Below are positions 56,547 to 64,000 of a DNA stretch of 64,000 bases, one piece after another. The notes under the pieces are model-generated. The model had not been told where the DNA came from and did not search any database. It worked only from the letters and a program-made list of their open reading frames with translations. Origin of the DNA: Pelosinus fermentans JBW45 (GTDB lineage Bacteria; Bacillota; Negativicutes; DSM-13327). Made by a program: the position numbers and the translations under genes. Location: NCBI RefSeq assembly GCF_000271665.2, contig NZ_CP010978.1, forward strand, positions 4,571,001 to 4,635,000, given 5' to 3'. The stretch's first letter is position 1; each line of letters starts with the position of its first letter.

Positions 56547-57059
56547 CTATTGAATTTTGTAATTTCCACCTTTATTTTTAACTGCATTCTTAATTTGATC
56601 ATATATTTTTTTAATCGCCAGTGTCCCTCCCATCGCAACACCAAAAAATGAAAATGTAGTCAGGTACATAATCCCTGTCATAAGCACATTCCAAAAAGAT
56701 GGTACCATAGCAAAATTTCTCATGGCTTCTCCCACACGATACGTAGCCATTCCTTGACTGATTGGAATATTCTCTTTGTAATCTACAACTGCCCCGATTG
56801 AGAACCAAATCCCATAAATAATATGGAAAAGACAGCTTACGAAAAAAAACAACAATAAACGCTTTATTAAGAGAAAGCTTACTGTTACCATTGCTCCCCA
56901 GATGGTTATTGCAAGCATAAAAATTTGGAATCTACTTTGCTTTGCCGGATCAGAAAATATAATCACATCATTCAAAACATCTACTCTATCCAGAATGATG
57001 AGGAAGAAAGCAATTATAGCAAACAGTACGATTTTTATTATTTCTCTCATTTTCATCAT
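56547..57059 (-). CDS. four-helix membrane protein, unknown
   Basis: 170 residues with hydrophobic segments at ~8-24, ~44-66, ~68-92 and ~128-150 (IIKIVLFAIIAFFLIILD; IFMLAITIWGAMVTVSFLL; LLLFFFVSCLFHIIYGIWF; IMYLTTFSFFGVAMGGTLAI). GGAAG precedes the ATG. No recognised family; membrane immunity or accessory role is possible from its position in the CIS cargo cluster. Confidence 0.6.
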   Translation of the reverse strand: MMKMREIIKIVLFAIIAFFLIILDRVDVLNDVIIFSDPAKQSRFQIFMLAITIWGAMVTVSFLLIKRLLLFFFVSCLFHIIYGIWFSIGAVVDYKENIPISQGMATYRVGEAMRNFAMVPSFWNVLMTGIMYLTTFSFFGVAMGGTLAIKKIYDQIKNAVKNKGGNYKIQ

Positions 57060-57168
57060 ACGACTCTACTTCCGTCCCGTTGTCTTGTATCAGTTTGGGT
57101 GGAGTTTTGCAGTCAAAAGATTTATTCCCCCTGGTAGTATCACACCAGCATAATACGTCACTCTAACC

Positions 57169-57627
57169 CTACAAGCCTAATCTATCAAAAATATCTCTGT
57201 AATACAGATATATTGCCACTGAATCTTTACTCGGCTTAAAAACTATCTCATAATCTCCTTTCCGATAGATTGACTCGTGAAAATGCTTATAGGACTCTTC
57301 GCTCACAGGCTGCTTAACCCATCCTTTTCGGATCAGTTCTTGATAGTAATATTTCTCCACTTCTGCATCACTCATATTGTCATATTTATATTCAGCATTG
57401 ATCCATCGTTTGACCATTTTTCTTCTATTTATACTAAACTCTATCTGTTTTGCGCCTTCCGGATGTGTAATGGACTGAAACTGAAAACGTAAATTTTGCT
57501 CTCTACTTTCTATATCTGAGGGGTTAACAACTCGGTAAAGAAACGGAATTATTAATGAACCCAGAACAATAAAAAAACCTATCCCAACAACTATCGTTCT
57601 AAACCAGTCAAACACTTTTTTGATCAT
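57169..57627 (-). CDS. single-pass membrane protein, unknown
   Basis: Start at the third Met (57627), GAGG 9 bp upstream; 152 residues. One membrane helix (TIVVGIGFFIVLGSLIIPFLY) then a basic extracytoplasmic domain (FQSITHPEGAKQIEFSINRRKMVKRWINAEYKYDNMSDAEVEKYYYQELIRKGW, read from 57550 to 57320). Built like the protein at 54171; may be another immunity-type protein. Confidence 0.55.
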   Translation of the reverse strand: MIKKVFDWFRTIVVGIGFFIVLGSLIIPFLYRVVNPSDIESREQNLRFQFQSITHPEGAKQIEFSINRRKMVKRWINAEYKYDNMSDAEVEKYYYQELIRKGWVKQPVSEESYKHFHESIYRKGDYEIVFKPSKDSVAIYLYYRDIFDRLGL

Positions 57628-57725
57628 CCTGGTCATCCTCGTCACTTTTATTCATTGACATTAAACAAATACCAAGCATACCTACCGCCAAATGATTTTC
57701 CAATACTGGGAAATTTATAACCATA

Positions 57726-58670
57726 TCAATACTTCTTTATATACTCTTCCCAAGTACTCGGGTGAATCTTTTTAATCTGTTTCAGCCTATCACTTGGAAT
57801 CTTAGTATCCCAATAATTCACACCCTGCCGGGCAAATTCCTCAACAATCTCCATTTTCATCTTATATTCTTCTGATCCTATAGCAACAATCCAATCCCTT
57901 AATATGTCTACCGGAAAAAACTTTTCATTAGGGTCTTCATTGCCATAAGTTTCACTTCTGTAATATGGTTCCGATACTTTTGCTTTCTTTTCAACAATCA
58001 AATAATGGGCATATGCATTTCTTTCTAATGCTGGACCTCCTGCGAATAATGCTTTTACTGCAGCTGTTTTCCCGCTTTTCATTTTATGGTTAATATCAGC
58101 CCCGGCTTCTACTAAAGCTTTTGTTTTCTCAATACCACATCCAATAGATTCCATTAATATACTGGTGCCCGGCTCCATACCATGTTCATGACCAATATAA
58201 ATCCAATTAGGGTCAGCACCGTATTTTAGCAACAGCTTGACATATTTCGGATCCTTTTTAGCAAGGTTATCCACCCAGGAAAAACCTGCTGCTACTGAAA
58301 GGGGTGTTTCTTCTGAATAGGTCTTATACCTTACAGATGCTAGATTCGGGTCGGCGCCACATTTTAATAATGCTTCTGCAGAATTATATTTCTCCATTCC
58401 TATCGCCCATAATAGTAAAGTCACTTTGTACTTAGATTCCTGATAATTCAATAGCTCCGGTTTATCTTTTACTATTTTTTCTATGGCTGCAGTTTTTTGT
58501 TCCTTTACCGCGATTGCCAATTCCCAAACAGGAGTATCCTTGAAAATATTGATATTCGTCATTTTATATTCTCCCTTCGCGCCTTCACTCTCTTGGCTAT
58601 AACATCCGGATAATAGAACAGAAAAAAGGATCAGCAGCATGGGGGTTATCAATAATAACTTTTTATTCAT
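57726..58670 (-). CDS. ankyrin-repeat lipoprotein, probable lipase immunity (intact copy)
   Basis: 314 residues. Signal with lipobox LLSGC (Cys23). Ankyrin repeats follow (PVWELAIAVKEQKTAAIEKI, TLLLWAIGMEKYNSAEALLKCGADPNLASV, DPKYVKLLLKYGADPNWIYIGHEHG, KTKALVEAGADINHKMKSGKTAAVKALFAGG). A lipid-anchored ankyrin protein behind a CIS phospholipase-type effector is a recurrent immunity arrangement, acting in the periplasm. Directly follows a duplicated lipase tail. The second copy (59469-60415) is frameshifted, leaving this as the functional one. Confidence 0.85.
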   Translation of the reverse strand: MNKKLLLITPMLLILFSVLLSGCYSQESEGAKGEYKMTNINIFKDTPVWELAIAVKEQKTAAIEKIVKDKPELLNYQESKYKVTLLLWAIGMEKYNSAEALLKCGADPNLASVRYKTYSEETPLSVAAGFSWVDNLAKKDPKYVKLLLKYGADPNWIYIGHEHGMEPGTSILMESIGCGIEKTKALVEAGADINHKMKSGKTAAVKALFAGGPALERNAYAHYLIVEKKAKVSEPYYRSETYGNEDPNEKFFPVDILRDWIVAIGSEEYKMKMEIVEEFARQGVNYWDTKIPSDRLKQIKKIHPSTWEEYIKKY

Positions 58671-58673
58671 TAT

Positions 58674-58911
58674 CTAGTTTTCTCCCCCCTTTTCTTTAAT
58701 CCCATCTATTACTGCATCCATTAAATGATTTTTAACTGCATTTTCAACATTCGTCTTTGGATTCCACGTATTCGTAGGGTGTTGTGCAGGTAAATACTCT
58801 ACACTTCCAATTGGTTTTGAAAACCAGCCTTCAGCAGTGTGTAAAATTTCACCATCTACAATATATGCAGTCATTGAGGCAGAATAGTCTGAACCATTTG
58901 GGGTATAATCA
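58674..58911 (-). pseudogene. lipase-effector C-terminal fragment (duplicated)
   Basis: MTAYIVDGEILHTAEGWFSK onward, nearly identical to the last 66 residues of the gene at 60419. No catalytic serine. A by-product of the 1.19-kb duplication; its ATG overlaps the RDD stop (ATGA), so it may still be translated. Confidence 0.8.
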
Positions 58912-59386
58912 CCTTTGTCTTTGTAACTTTGTCATGCCAAGCCTGTCGATGTTTATTCTTAAAACAAATAAAATAACCCACACCACAAAAACCAATACTG
59001 ATACATTTTAAAATATTCCTTAAAAAAAGAATGCCGCATCCGATACGGTTTCCTTTTATACTGGCTACCCGTAGTCTTACTAATTTTTTCCCAGGAGAGG
59101 CTTGTAAAAAATTCTCAACAACCGAAAAGAAATATATACATAATAAAAAGAAAAGTAAATTATAGGCACCAGATTCTACGATAAAATATAACATCATGGT
59201 CAATTTTCCCACGAAAAATTCTGAGATAATACCATTATATAGCATTATTATGAACAAACCTGCTAAGAATCCAATGATTGGCAAACTTATCGAAAGCAAT
59301 ACTATATATATAAATACGAAAAATACTATATCAAGAATACCTGCAATAACCCGCCGCCTTGCGTAAGTTCGTATGTCATCCGCCAC
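58871..59386 (-). CDS. RDD-family membrane protein
   Basis: Start at GTG 59386 (ADDIRTYARRRVIAGILD) with AAAGGAG upstream; 171 residues. RDD signature region ARRRVIAGILDIVFFVF, three to four membrane helices, and the conserved ASPGKKLVRLRVAS and RQAWHDKVTKT. The last ~13 residues are read from the duplicated lipase DNA in another frame, so the native C-terminus has been replaced. Located between the two repeat copies. Confidence 0.75.
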   Translation of the reverse strand: MADDIRTYARRRVIAGILDIVFFVFIYIVLLSISLPIIGFLAGLFIIMLYNGIISEFFVGKLTMMLYFIVESGAYNLLFFLLCIYFFSVVENFLQASPGKKLVRLRVASIKGNRIGCGILFLRNILKCISIGFCGVGYFICFKNKHRQAWHDKVTKTKVIIPQMVQTILPQ

Positions 59387-59457
59387 ACTAATACACACTC
59401 CTTTAGCTTCTTATTGTTATGGCGACCGAGCTTACATTCAAATCATGCATACGCAAT

Positions 59458-60653
59458 GTATAACCCTATCAATACTGCTTTATATACTCTTCCCAAGTAC
59501 TCGGGTGAAGCTTTTTAATCTGTTTCAGCCTATCACTTGGAATCTTAGTATCCCAATAATTTACACCCTGCCGGGCAAATTCCTCAACAATCTCCATTTT
59601 CATCTTATATTCTTCTGATCCTATAGCAACAATCCAATCCCTTAATATATCTACCGGAAAAAACTTTTCATTCGGGTCTTCATTGCCATAAGTTTTAATA
59701 CTTCTGTAATATGGTTCCGATACTTTTGCTTTCTTTTCAACAATCAAATAATGGGCATATGCATTTCTTTCTAATGCTGGCCCCCTGCTAATAATGCTTG
59801 TACTGCAGCTGTTCTCCCGCTTTTCGTTTTATGGTTAATATCAGCCCCGGCTTCTACTAAAGCTTTTGTTTTCTCAATACCACATCCAATAGATTCCATT
59901 AATATACTGGTGCCCGGCTCCATACCATGTTCATGACCAATATAAATCCAATTAGGGTCAGCACCATATTTCAGCAGCAGCTTGACATATTTCGGATCCT
60001 TTTTGGCAACGATATCCACCCAGGAAAAATGTGCTGCTAATGAAAGGGGAGTTTCTTCTGAATAGGTCTCATACCTTACAGATGCTATATTCGGGTCGGC
60101 GCCACATTTTAATAATGCTTCTGCAGAATTATATTTCTCCATTCCGACCGCCCATAGCAGCAAAGTCACTTTGTACTTAGGATCCTGATAATTCAATAGT
60201 TCCGGTTTATCTTTTGCTAGTTTTTCTATGGCTGCAGTTTTTTGCTCCTTTACCGCGATTGCCAATTCCCAAACAGGAGTATCCTTGAAAATATTTATAT
60301 TCGTCATTTTATATTCTCCCTTCGCGTTTTCACTCTCTTGGCTATGACATCCGGATAATAGAACAGAAAAAAGGATCAGCAGCATGGGGATTATAAAGAA
60401 TAACTTTTTATTCATTATCTAGTTTTCTCCCCCCTTTTCTTTAATCCCATCTATTACTGCATCCATTAAATGATTTTTAACTGCATTTTTAACATTCGTC
60501 TTTGGATTCCACGTATTAGTTGGGTATTGTGCAGGTAAATACTCTACGCTTCCAATTGGTTTTGAAAACCAGCCTTCAGCAGTGTGTAAAATTTCACCAT
60601 CTACAATATATGCAGTCATTGAGGCAGAATAGTTTGGACCATTTGGGGTATAA
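59458..60653 (-). repeat. 1.19-kb direct repeat, copy 1
   Basis: Counterpart of 57717-58911; carries the 3' end of the full lipase effector and a frameshifted ankyrin gene. Confidence 0.85.
59469..60415 (-). pseudogene. ankyrin-repeat lipoprotein, frameshifted copy
   Basis: Same protein as 57726-58670 (lipobox LLSGC, ankyrin units). One base is missing near 59780: CTGGCCCCCTGCT here against CTGGACCTCCTGCG in the other copy, so translation stops at LLAGGQH (214 residues). The rest (YLIVEKKAKVSEPYYR...) is in another frame. The first part still has the lipobox and most ankyrin repeats and might retain activity. Confidence 0.85.
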
Positions 60654-61516
60654 GCATCTAAATTAACAGCTGCAGGATTAAATAGTATCGCATTTTTGTT
60701 AGTTTCCACTGCGTTAGCTGCAGCTTCCGCGCCACCTTTAGAATGACCGACAAATGTTATATTTGAGCCATATTTTTCTTTAACAAAGTTTTTTGAATAG
60801 GCTAATGAATTCCGCACATCGTCTGATTCGCCAAAAAGCTGTTTAGCATTATCATCTCCATCCGCACTCCAAGCCCAATCTTGTGTTCCTCTATTAACCA
60901 GCGTATATTCCGTTTTCCCTTCTACCGTCCTTGCATATACGCCGATTCTCATACTTCCTTTTTCCTTAGCATCATCTAACTGCCAACCTCCGGGTAATAT
61001 ATCTTTCTTTGCCTCCTCAAGGGATTTTTTATAATAAACGTGCGCTGCCATTTCTGCTGCTTCCATTAAAGTGGGTCCGCCTGCTGCACCTGACGCATTT
61101 TCCGCCTCTGTGGCGGCGGCGATTGCCTCCACTTCATCGCCGGCGGCCTCGTTGCGGTCGTCGATCTGGGCGCTGCCCGCGTTAATGACGATGGAGATCA
61201 CGCCTCCTTTGACGCAGGTGAGTTTGCTCTGTTCGATTAGGGCTGGCGCGCCCTCCAGGATATGTTTTTTGTTGACGTTGATCCAGGCCAACGGCGTTAC
61301 GGGCGAGCAGGGCAATTTTGTCGCTGCGCAGAAGCCGTATTTCAGAATATGCTGGCCCGGTTTGTGATCGTTGGCGTTTAACAGCGGCTCCAGTCCCGGC
61401 GTGTACGCCACGCCGTGATCTTCAGGCAAATTCAGGATGTTTTGCGAACTGCCTTTGCTGCATTTGGATTTGGTTCCCCGAGGGATATACGCGGGTCCTG
61501 ATGCGGTGGTTGACAT
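60419..61516 (-). CDS. DUF4280 (PAAR-like) lipase effector
   Basis: 365 residues. Residues ~10-122 form a PAAR-like DUF4280 spike tip: GTKSKCSKGSSQN, YGFCAATKLPCSPVTPLAWI, LTCVKGGVISIVI, with paired Cys. Residues ~160-330: alpha/beta lipase (class 3-like) with TLVNRGTQDWAWSADGD, nucleophile elbow GHSKGG and AILFNPAAV. No signal peptide. It should cap the spike and deliver a phospholipase into target cells. The ankyrin lipoprotein gene starts 4 bp after the stop (likely immunity), and DUF1629-like, pentapeptide and hub genes precede it with 1-20-bp gaps. Confidence 0.9.
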   Translation of the reverse strand: MSTTASGPAYIPRGTKSKCSKGSSQNILNLPEDHGVAYTPGLEPLLNANDHKPGQHILKYGFCAATKLPCSPVTPLAWINVNKKHILEGAPALIEQSKLTCVKGGVISIVINAGSAQIDDRNEAAGDEVEAIAAATEAENASGAAGGPTLMEAAEMAAHVYYKKSLEEAKKDILPGGWQLDDAKEKGSMRIGVYARTVEGKTEYTLVNRGTQDWAWSADGDDNAKQLFGESDDVRNSLAYSKNFVKEKYGSNITFVGHSKGGAEAAANAVETNKNAILFNPAAVNLDAYTPNGPNYSASMTAYIVDGEILHTAEGWFSKPIGSVEYLPAQYPTNTWNPKTNVKNAVKNHLMDAVIDGIKEKGGEN

Positions 61517-61517
61517 A

Positions 61518-62069
61518 TTACTCCCTCACTTTCACCCGTTCCAGGCCGGCTGCCAGCGGTCTTCTTCTTAAGATGCTTTCGGCGGCGGCCAGCGATACGA
61601 GCCAGATTTCTTCGACGAGTCCGGCCACTTTGAGAATGTGTTTGCCCCGGACGGCGCCTTGTTTCACCACGAGTTCTTCCACGATACCGGTATCGTAGAT
61701 TTTTGCCGTGCTGTGCAAACACTCCGTTGATTCGATATGCGGAATCCAATACAGCGGCACCGGCGACTTCACGCCTTCCGCCGCGTCAAAATCCAGCGGG
61801 TAGAGCTGAATACCCTTAAACTGGAGCTCCGGTTCGAGGAGCGAGAACAGGTCCCGGAACCGGTCGGCGATCATAAAGCAGGGCGACTGGAGCATATCGC
61901 AGATTTCAAGACCCATGTCGGGCTGATAATAGGCGACGACCAAGTCCTCCAGTCTGGTAAAGGCGGCCCGATCCATTTTGTAGGGATAGTGTTCCCGGTC
62001 AAGATTCTCGATGGCAATGGAATTGGATACGATATGGCTTTGGAAAAGCCGGAAATATTCGTCTGTCAT
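61518..62069 (-). CDS. DUF1629/Imm11-like CIS-associated protein
   Basis: 183 residues. Segments FMIADRFRDLFSLLEPELQFKGIQLYPLD and YWIPHIESTECLHSTAKIYDTG resemble the Imm11 (DUF1629) group found with PAAR-like and pentapeptide genes. Possibly an adaptor/chaperone for the spike-tip effector and not an immunity protein, given it is encoded upstream of the effector. GC-rich; 1 bp before the effector start. Assignment moderate. Confidence 0.55.
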   Translation of the reverse strand: MTDEYFRLFQSHIVSNSIAIENLDREHYPYKMDRAAFTRLEDLVVAYYQPDMGLEICDMLQSPCFMIADRFRDLFSLLEPELQFKGIQLYPLDFDAAEGVKSPVPLYWIPHIESTECLHSTAKIYDTGIVEELVVKQGAVRGKHILKVAGLVEEIWLVSLAAAESILRRRPLAAGLERVKVRE

Positions 62070-62070
62070 G

Positions 62071-63141
62071 TTATTTTTCCCCGCCTTCCGTCGTTTGGAC
62101 TGCGGCCAGTTCCTGAAAATCGGAATCCGTATAGTCGCCGCCCTCGATTTCCATTTCCGTCAGTAAAGAGTCTGTCAGCAAAGCACCGGGAAAGCGGCAG
62201 TTGGTAAGCCGCACGGCTTCCATTGTACAACTGGCAAATTCCAGATTGCGGTAGACATCGTTTCTTTCATTGTCTCGGCGCAGCGATTCGGCCAGCACGT
62301 CCCGGAACTCAACTTCACTAAGCCGCGTATCCAGAAACAGCGCGCCGGACAACCGGACCTGCGTAAATACGGTGCGCGCAAAGCGGCAGTTGGCAAAGGT
62401 GACGTCCCTTAGATCAACGTCATCAAAGGTGCAGTCTTCGAAGGTGCAATCCTGGAACCGGCTGACGCTCAAATCCAGCTGGTTAATTTTTTTTTTGCTG
62501 TAGCGACATTTTTCGTAGGTGCGAAACCGCAGGGAGTCGTCCGTACTGCAATTAAAAATGTCGATGGGCGGCAGAAGGGCAAACACCGCGCCCTGCCAGT
62601 CCTGGTACTCGCCAAACAGGATGTAGAATTCGTCCTCGCGCCTAAGTGCGCCGAGCGCCGGGGATGCGGCGAGGTCCTGCAGCCAGTATTTGAGCTTCGT
62701 GTACAGGCCGTAGGCAAGCAGCCGGACAGATTGCCAGCGCAGGCTTTCGAGGTGGGCACTCCGTACCCAGGTCCGTTGGTTTTTTGCCGCTTCCGTCAGG
62801 GCGTCTTCGTGGAAACGCCAATGGACAAACAGCCAGGCGGCGTCAATGTATTCGCTGTAAAAAGGGTCGGTTACCGGCCACTCGCTGCTGTAAAAGTCGA
62901 GACGAAGTTTGGGCTCGCCAAAGTACATGGCGGTGTACAGCACCGATATAGACAGATAGGCAGCCGGCGGCAAGCCTGCTTCCTGCTGCCGCCGCGCCGC
63001 GTTTTCCATCGCGCTTTCCACGGCGGCCACGCACGGCGCGGCCGCGGCCTCTTTGGCAAGATCCCGCAGGGTGTCAGCCAGCAGCTTACCTGCCAGCGGG
63101 ACATAGTGCTCCGCCTGGAATGCGGCGACAACATCTTTCAT
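62071..63141 (-). CDS. pentapeptide-repeat CIS accessory protein
   Basis: 356 residues. N-terminal ~200 residues form a helical domain (FQAEHYVPLAGKLLADTLRDLAKE, LEYWLQDL-type segments). The C-terminal ~130 residues carry pentapeptide repeats (DCTFEDCTFDDVDLRDVTFANCRFARTVF, LTNCRFPGALLTDSLL, each split here for brevity). Such proteins recur beside DUF4280 effectors in Bacillota contractile systems; probably an adaptor. One base from the next gene; AAAGGAG upstream. Confidence 0.75.
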   Translation of the reverse strand: MKDVVAAFQAEHYVPLAGKLLADTLRDLAKEAAAAPCVAAVESAMENAARRQQEAGLPPAAYLSISVLYTAMYFGEPKLRLDFYSSEWPVTDPFYSEYIDAAWLFVHWRFHEDALTEAAKNQRTWVRSAHLESLRWQSVRLLAYGLYTKLKYWLQDLAASPALGALRREDEFYILFGEYQDWQGAVFALLPPIDIFNCSTDDSLRFRTYEKCRYSKKKINQLDLSVSRFQDCTFEDCTFDDVDLRDVTFANCRFARTVFTQVRLSGALFLDTRLSEVEFRDVLAESLRRDNERNDVYRNLEFASCTMEAVRLTNCRFPGALLTDSLLTEMEIEGGDYTDSDFQELAAVQTTEGGEK

Positions 63142-63159
63142 GGGTTCCGTCTCCTTTCA

Positions 63160-64000
63160 TTAGGTGATGACAACGTCCTTGGCCGCCAGGGTAATCTGGT
63201 CTGGCAGCATGTTGATGAACGATTCGCCCGATTTGAGCAGGATCTGTTCTTTGGCCAGCACCTGGATGTCTTTTTTTGCCTGTACGGTGACGTTGGCTTC
63301 CGATTCGACGGTGATATTCTGGGCGGAGACGATCTTGATACCGTCGTCCTGCGTCAGGTCAATGAAAATTTTCTGATGCTGGCAGATGATATACAGTCCC
63401 CCGTCCGTCATCAGGAGTTCTTTGCCGCTGGGAGCTTTGAGGCTCTTATGGCGCGGGTTGGCCAGCGGCGCCGTATTGATCGAGCTGGCAGCAAAACCGT
63501 CCGCTTCATTTTTGGAAGGGAACATGATGCGCACGTAATCGCCAATTTCCGGCATGCAGTACCAGCCACTGCCGTCGCTGCTGGAGTAGGCGGTCGAATA
63601 GGGAAACCACCAGTCACCGCTGCCGTCGTACTCTTTGTCGATCTCGATAAGATGCACTTTGACGGTATCGCGCTGCACGTCTTTAACCTGGCCGATCAGC
63701 ACCCGGCCGGCGCAAGCGGTGTTGGACACCTGCGGCGCGACAAAGCCGGTTTTTCCGGCCAGGAGGTATTCCATTTCCAAAATGCCGTCGACGAGCCGGG
63801 CTTCCACTCTCTTGACGCGGCACTCGCTGCCGTTGATGGAGATGATGTCACCCAGGTAGACATAGTCGTAGGACCGGGCGATCAGGGCGGAGAAATCCTG
63901 TCGCAGCGCCTCGCCGCCGTCTGCCATATAGTTCTCAGTAACCTGGTTATATTCGTCGTCCTGCTTGCCATGCAGAAAGGAGGTGGTGGTGATTTCCTTG
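63160..64000 (-). CDS. CIS spike/hub protein (VgrG/gpV-like), 5' end off window
   Basis: Frame is open to the right edge (281 codons here; an internal ATG at 63927 is not the start). HGKQDDEYNQVTENYMADGGEALRQDF is the end of a gp27-like hub. An OB-fold follows (VLIGQVKDVQRDTVKVHLIEIDKEYDG, MPEIGDYVRIMFPSKNEADG), then needle repeats (DDGIKIVSAQNITVESEANVTVQAKKDIQVLAKEQILL). Contractile-injection spike to which the DUF4280 tip would bind. First of the effector-loading genes read right to left. Confidence 0.85.
   Translation of the reverse strand, partial: KEITTTSFLHGKQDDEYNQVTENYMADGGEALRQDFSALIARSYDYVYLGDIISINGSECRVKRVEARLVDGILEMEYLLAGKTGFVAPQVSNTACAGRVLIGQVKDVQRDTVKVHLIEIDKEYDGSGDWWFPYSTAYSSSDGSGWYCMPEIGDYVRIMFPSKNEADGFAASSINTAPLANPRHKSLKAPSGKELLMTDGGLYIICQHQKIFIDLTQDDGIKIVSAQNITVESEANVTVQAKKDIQVLAKEQILLKSGESFINMLPDQITLAAKDVVIT

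Larger units (their letters stand above)
57717..58911 (-). repeat. 1.19-kb direct repeat, copy 2
   Basis: Holds the tail of the lipase gene and the complete ankyrin lipoprotein gene; ~95 percent identical to 59458-60653. The junction falls at + GGGGTATA (58911). Confidence 0.85.

Noticed and set aside
61432-61749. 105-codon minus ORF overlapping the DUF1629-like and DUF4280 genes
   Set aside because: Arg/Gly-rich out-of-frame shadow in GC-rich DNA.
46422-64000. Prophage
   Set aside because: Hub, spike and tube-like genes are present, but no integrase, capsid, terminase or lysis genes; effector/immunity content fits a contractile secretion or injection system.

Overview
The window is almost entirely minus-strand coding and looks like a chromosomal piece of a spore-former-type Bacillota with an outer membrane, most likely a Negativicute of the Pelosinus/Sporomusa kind. 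This placement is an inference. It rests on the BioW-type biotin route, the many lipobox proteins, a contractile-injection effector locus of the DUF4280 type, an AT-rich housekeeping background and TTG/GTG starts with strong AGGAGG sites. No rRNA, tRNA or CRISPR array was seen.

Layout, left to right. (1) 1-8149: end of a biosynthetic operon, read right to left: AMP-dependent acyl ligase, alpha/beta hydrolase, methyltransferase, then a trans-AT polyketide synthase (ACP-KS-DH-KR-ACP-KS...) that runs off the left edge. (2) 8270-15583: biotin supply. bioB-bioW-bioF-bioD-bioA form a tight operon closed by a terminator; a geranylgeranyl-reductase-like flavoprotein and the biotin transporter gene bioY (clear sigma-A promoter) lie upstream. 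(3) 15824-30135: ordinary metabolism and sensing. An ABC-F ATPase is followed by a CoA-transferase/GntP-permease operon with a textbook sigma-54 promoter and its own PAS-PAS-AAA-Fis activator, then an NSS symporter, an ABC exporter, a methyl-accepting chemotaxis protein and CheX.

(4) 30136-46400: accessory region. It holds a small Cys-containing peptide gene, an intact IS3-family element (30789-32543), and a run of secreted, lipoprotein or membrane genes (M48 peptidase, DUF3829-like, DUF2167-like, paired secreted paralogues). It also holds an HscC-type Hsp70 with a J-domain/TPR partner. One ~48-bp box is repeated seven times here, each time in front of a different gene or small ORF. In three or four places the box lies inside ~200-330-bp repeats bounded by GGGGACGGTGG-type ends. 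These repeats have cut into an Rhs gene, a hub (VgrG/gpV) fragment, a SUFU-like gene and an IS3 transposase gene.

(5) 46422-64000: contractile-injection-system cargo. It comprises a 2433-residue VgrG-Rhs fusion with a putative HNH-type (AHH) toxin tip and adjacent immunity candidate, an Amidase_6-like protein without a signal peptide, and a decayed DUF4829 gene. Further upstream in transcription are an Hcp-like protein, small membrane proteins, a PAAR-like (DUF4280)-lipase effector with duplicated ankyrin lipoproteins as likely immunity proteins, a DUF1629-like protein, a pentapeptide protein and a hub protein that continues past the right edge. The core sheath, tube and baseplate genes would be expected to the right of the window. 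GC content is visibly higher in the hscC/J-protein, Rhs and 61-64 kb stretches than in the rest, giving a mosaic appearance.
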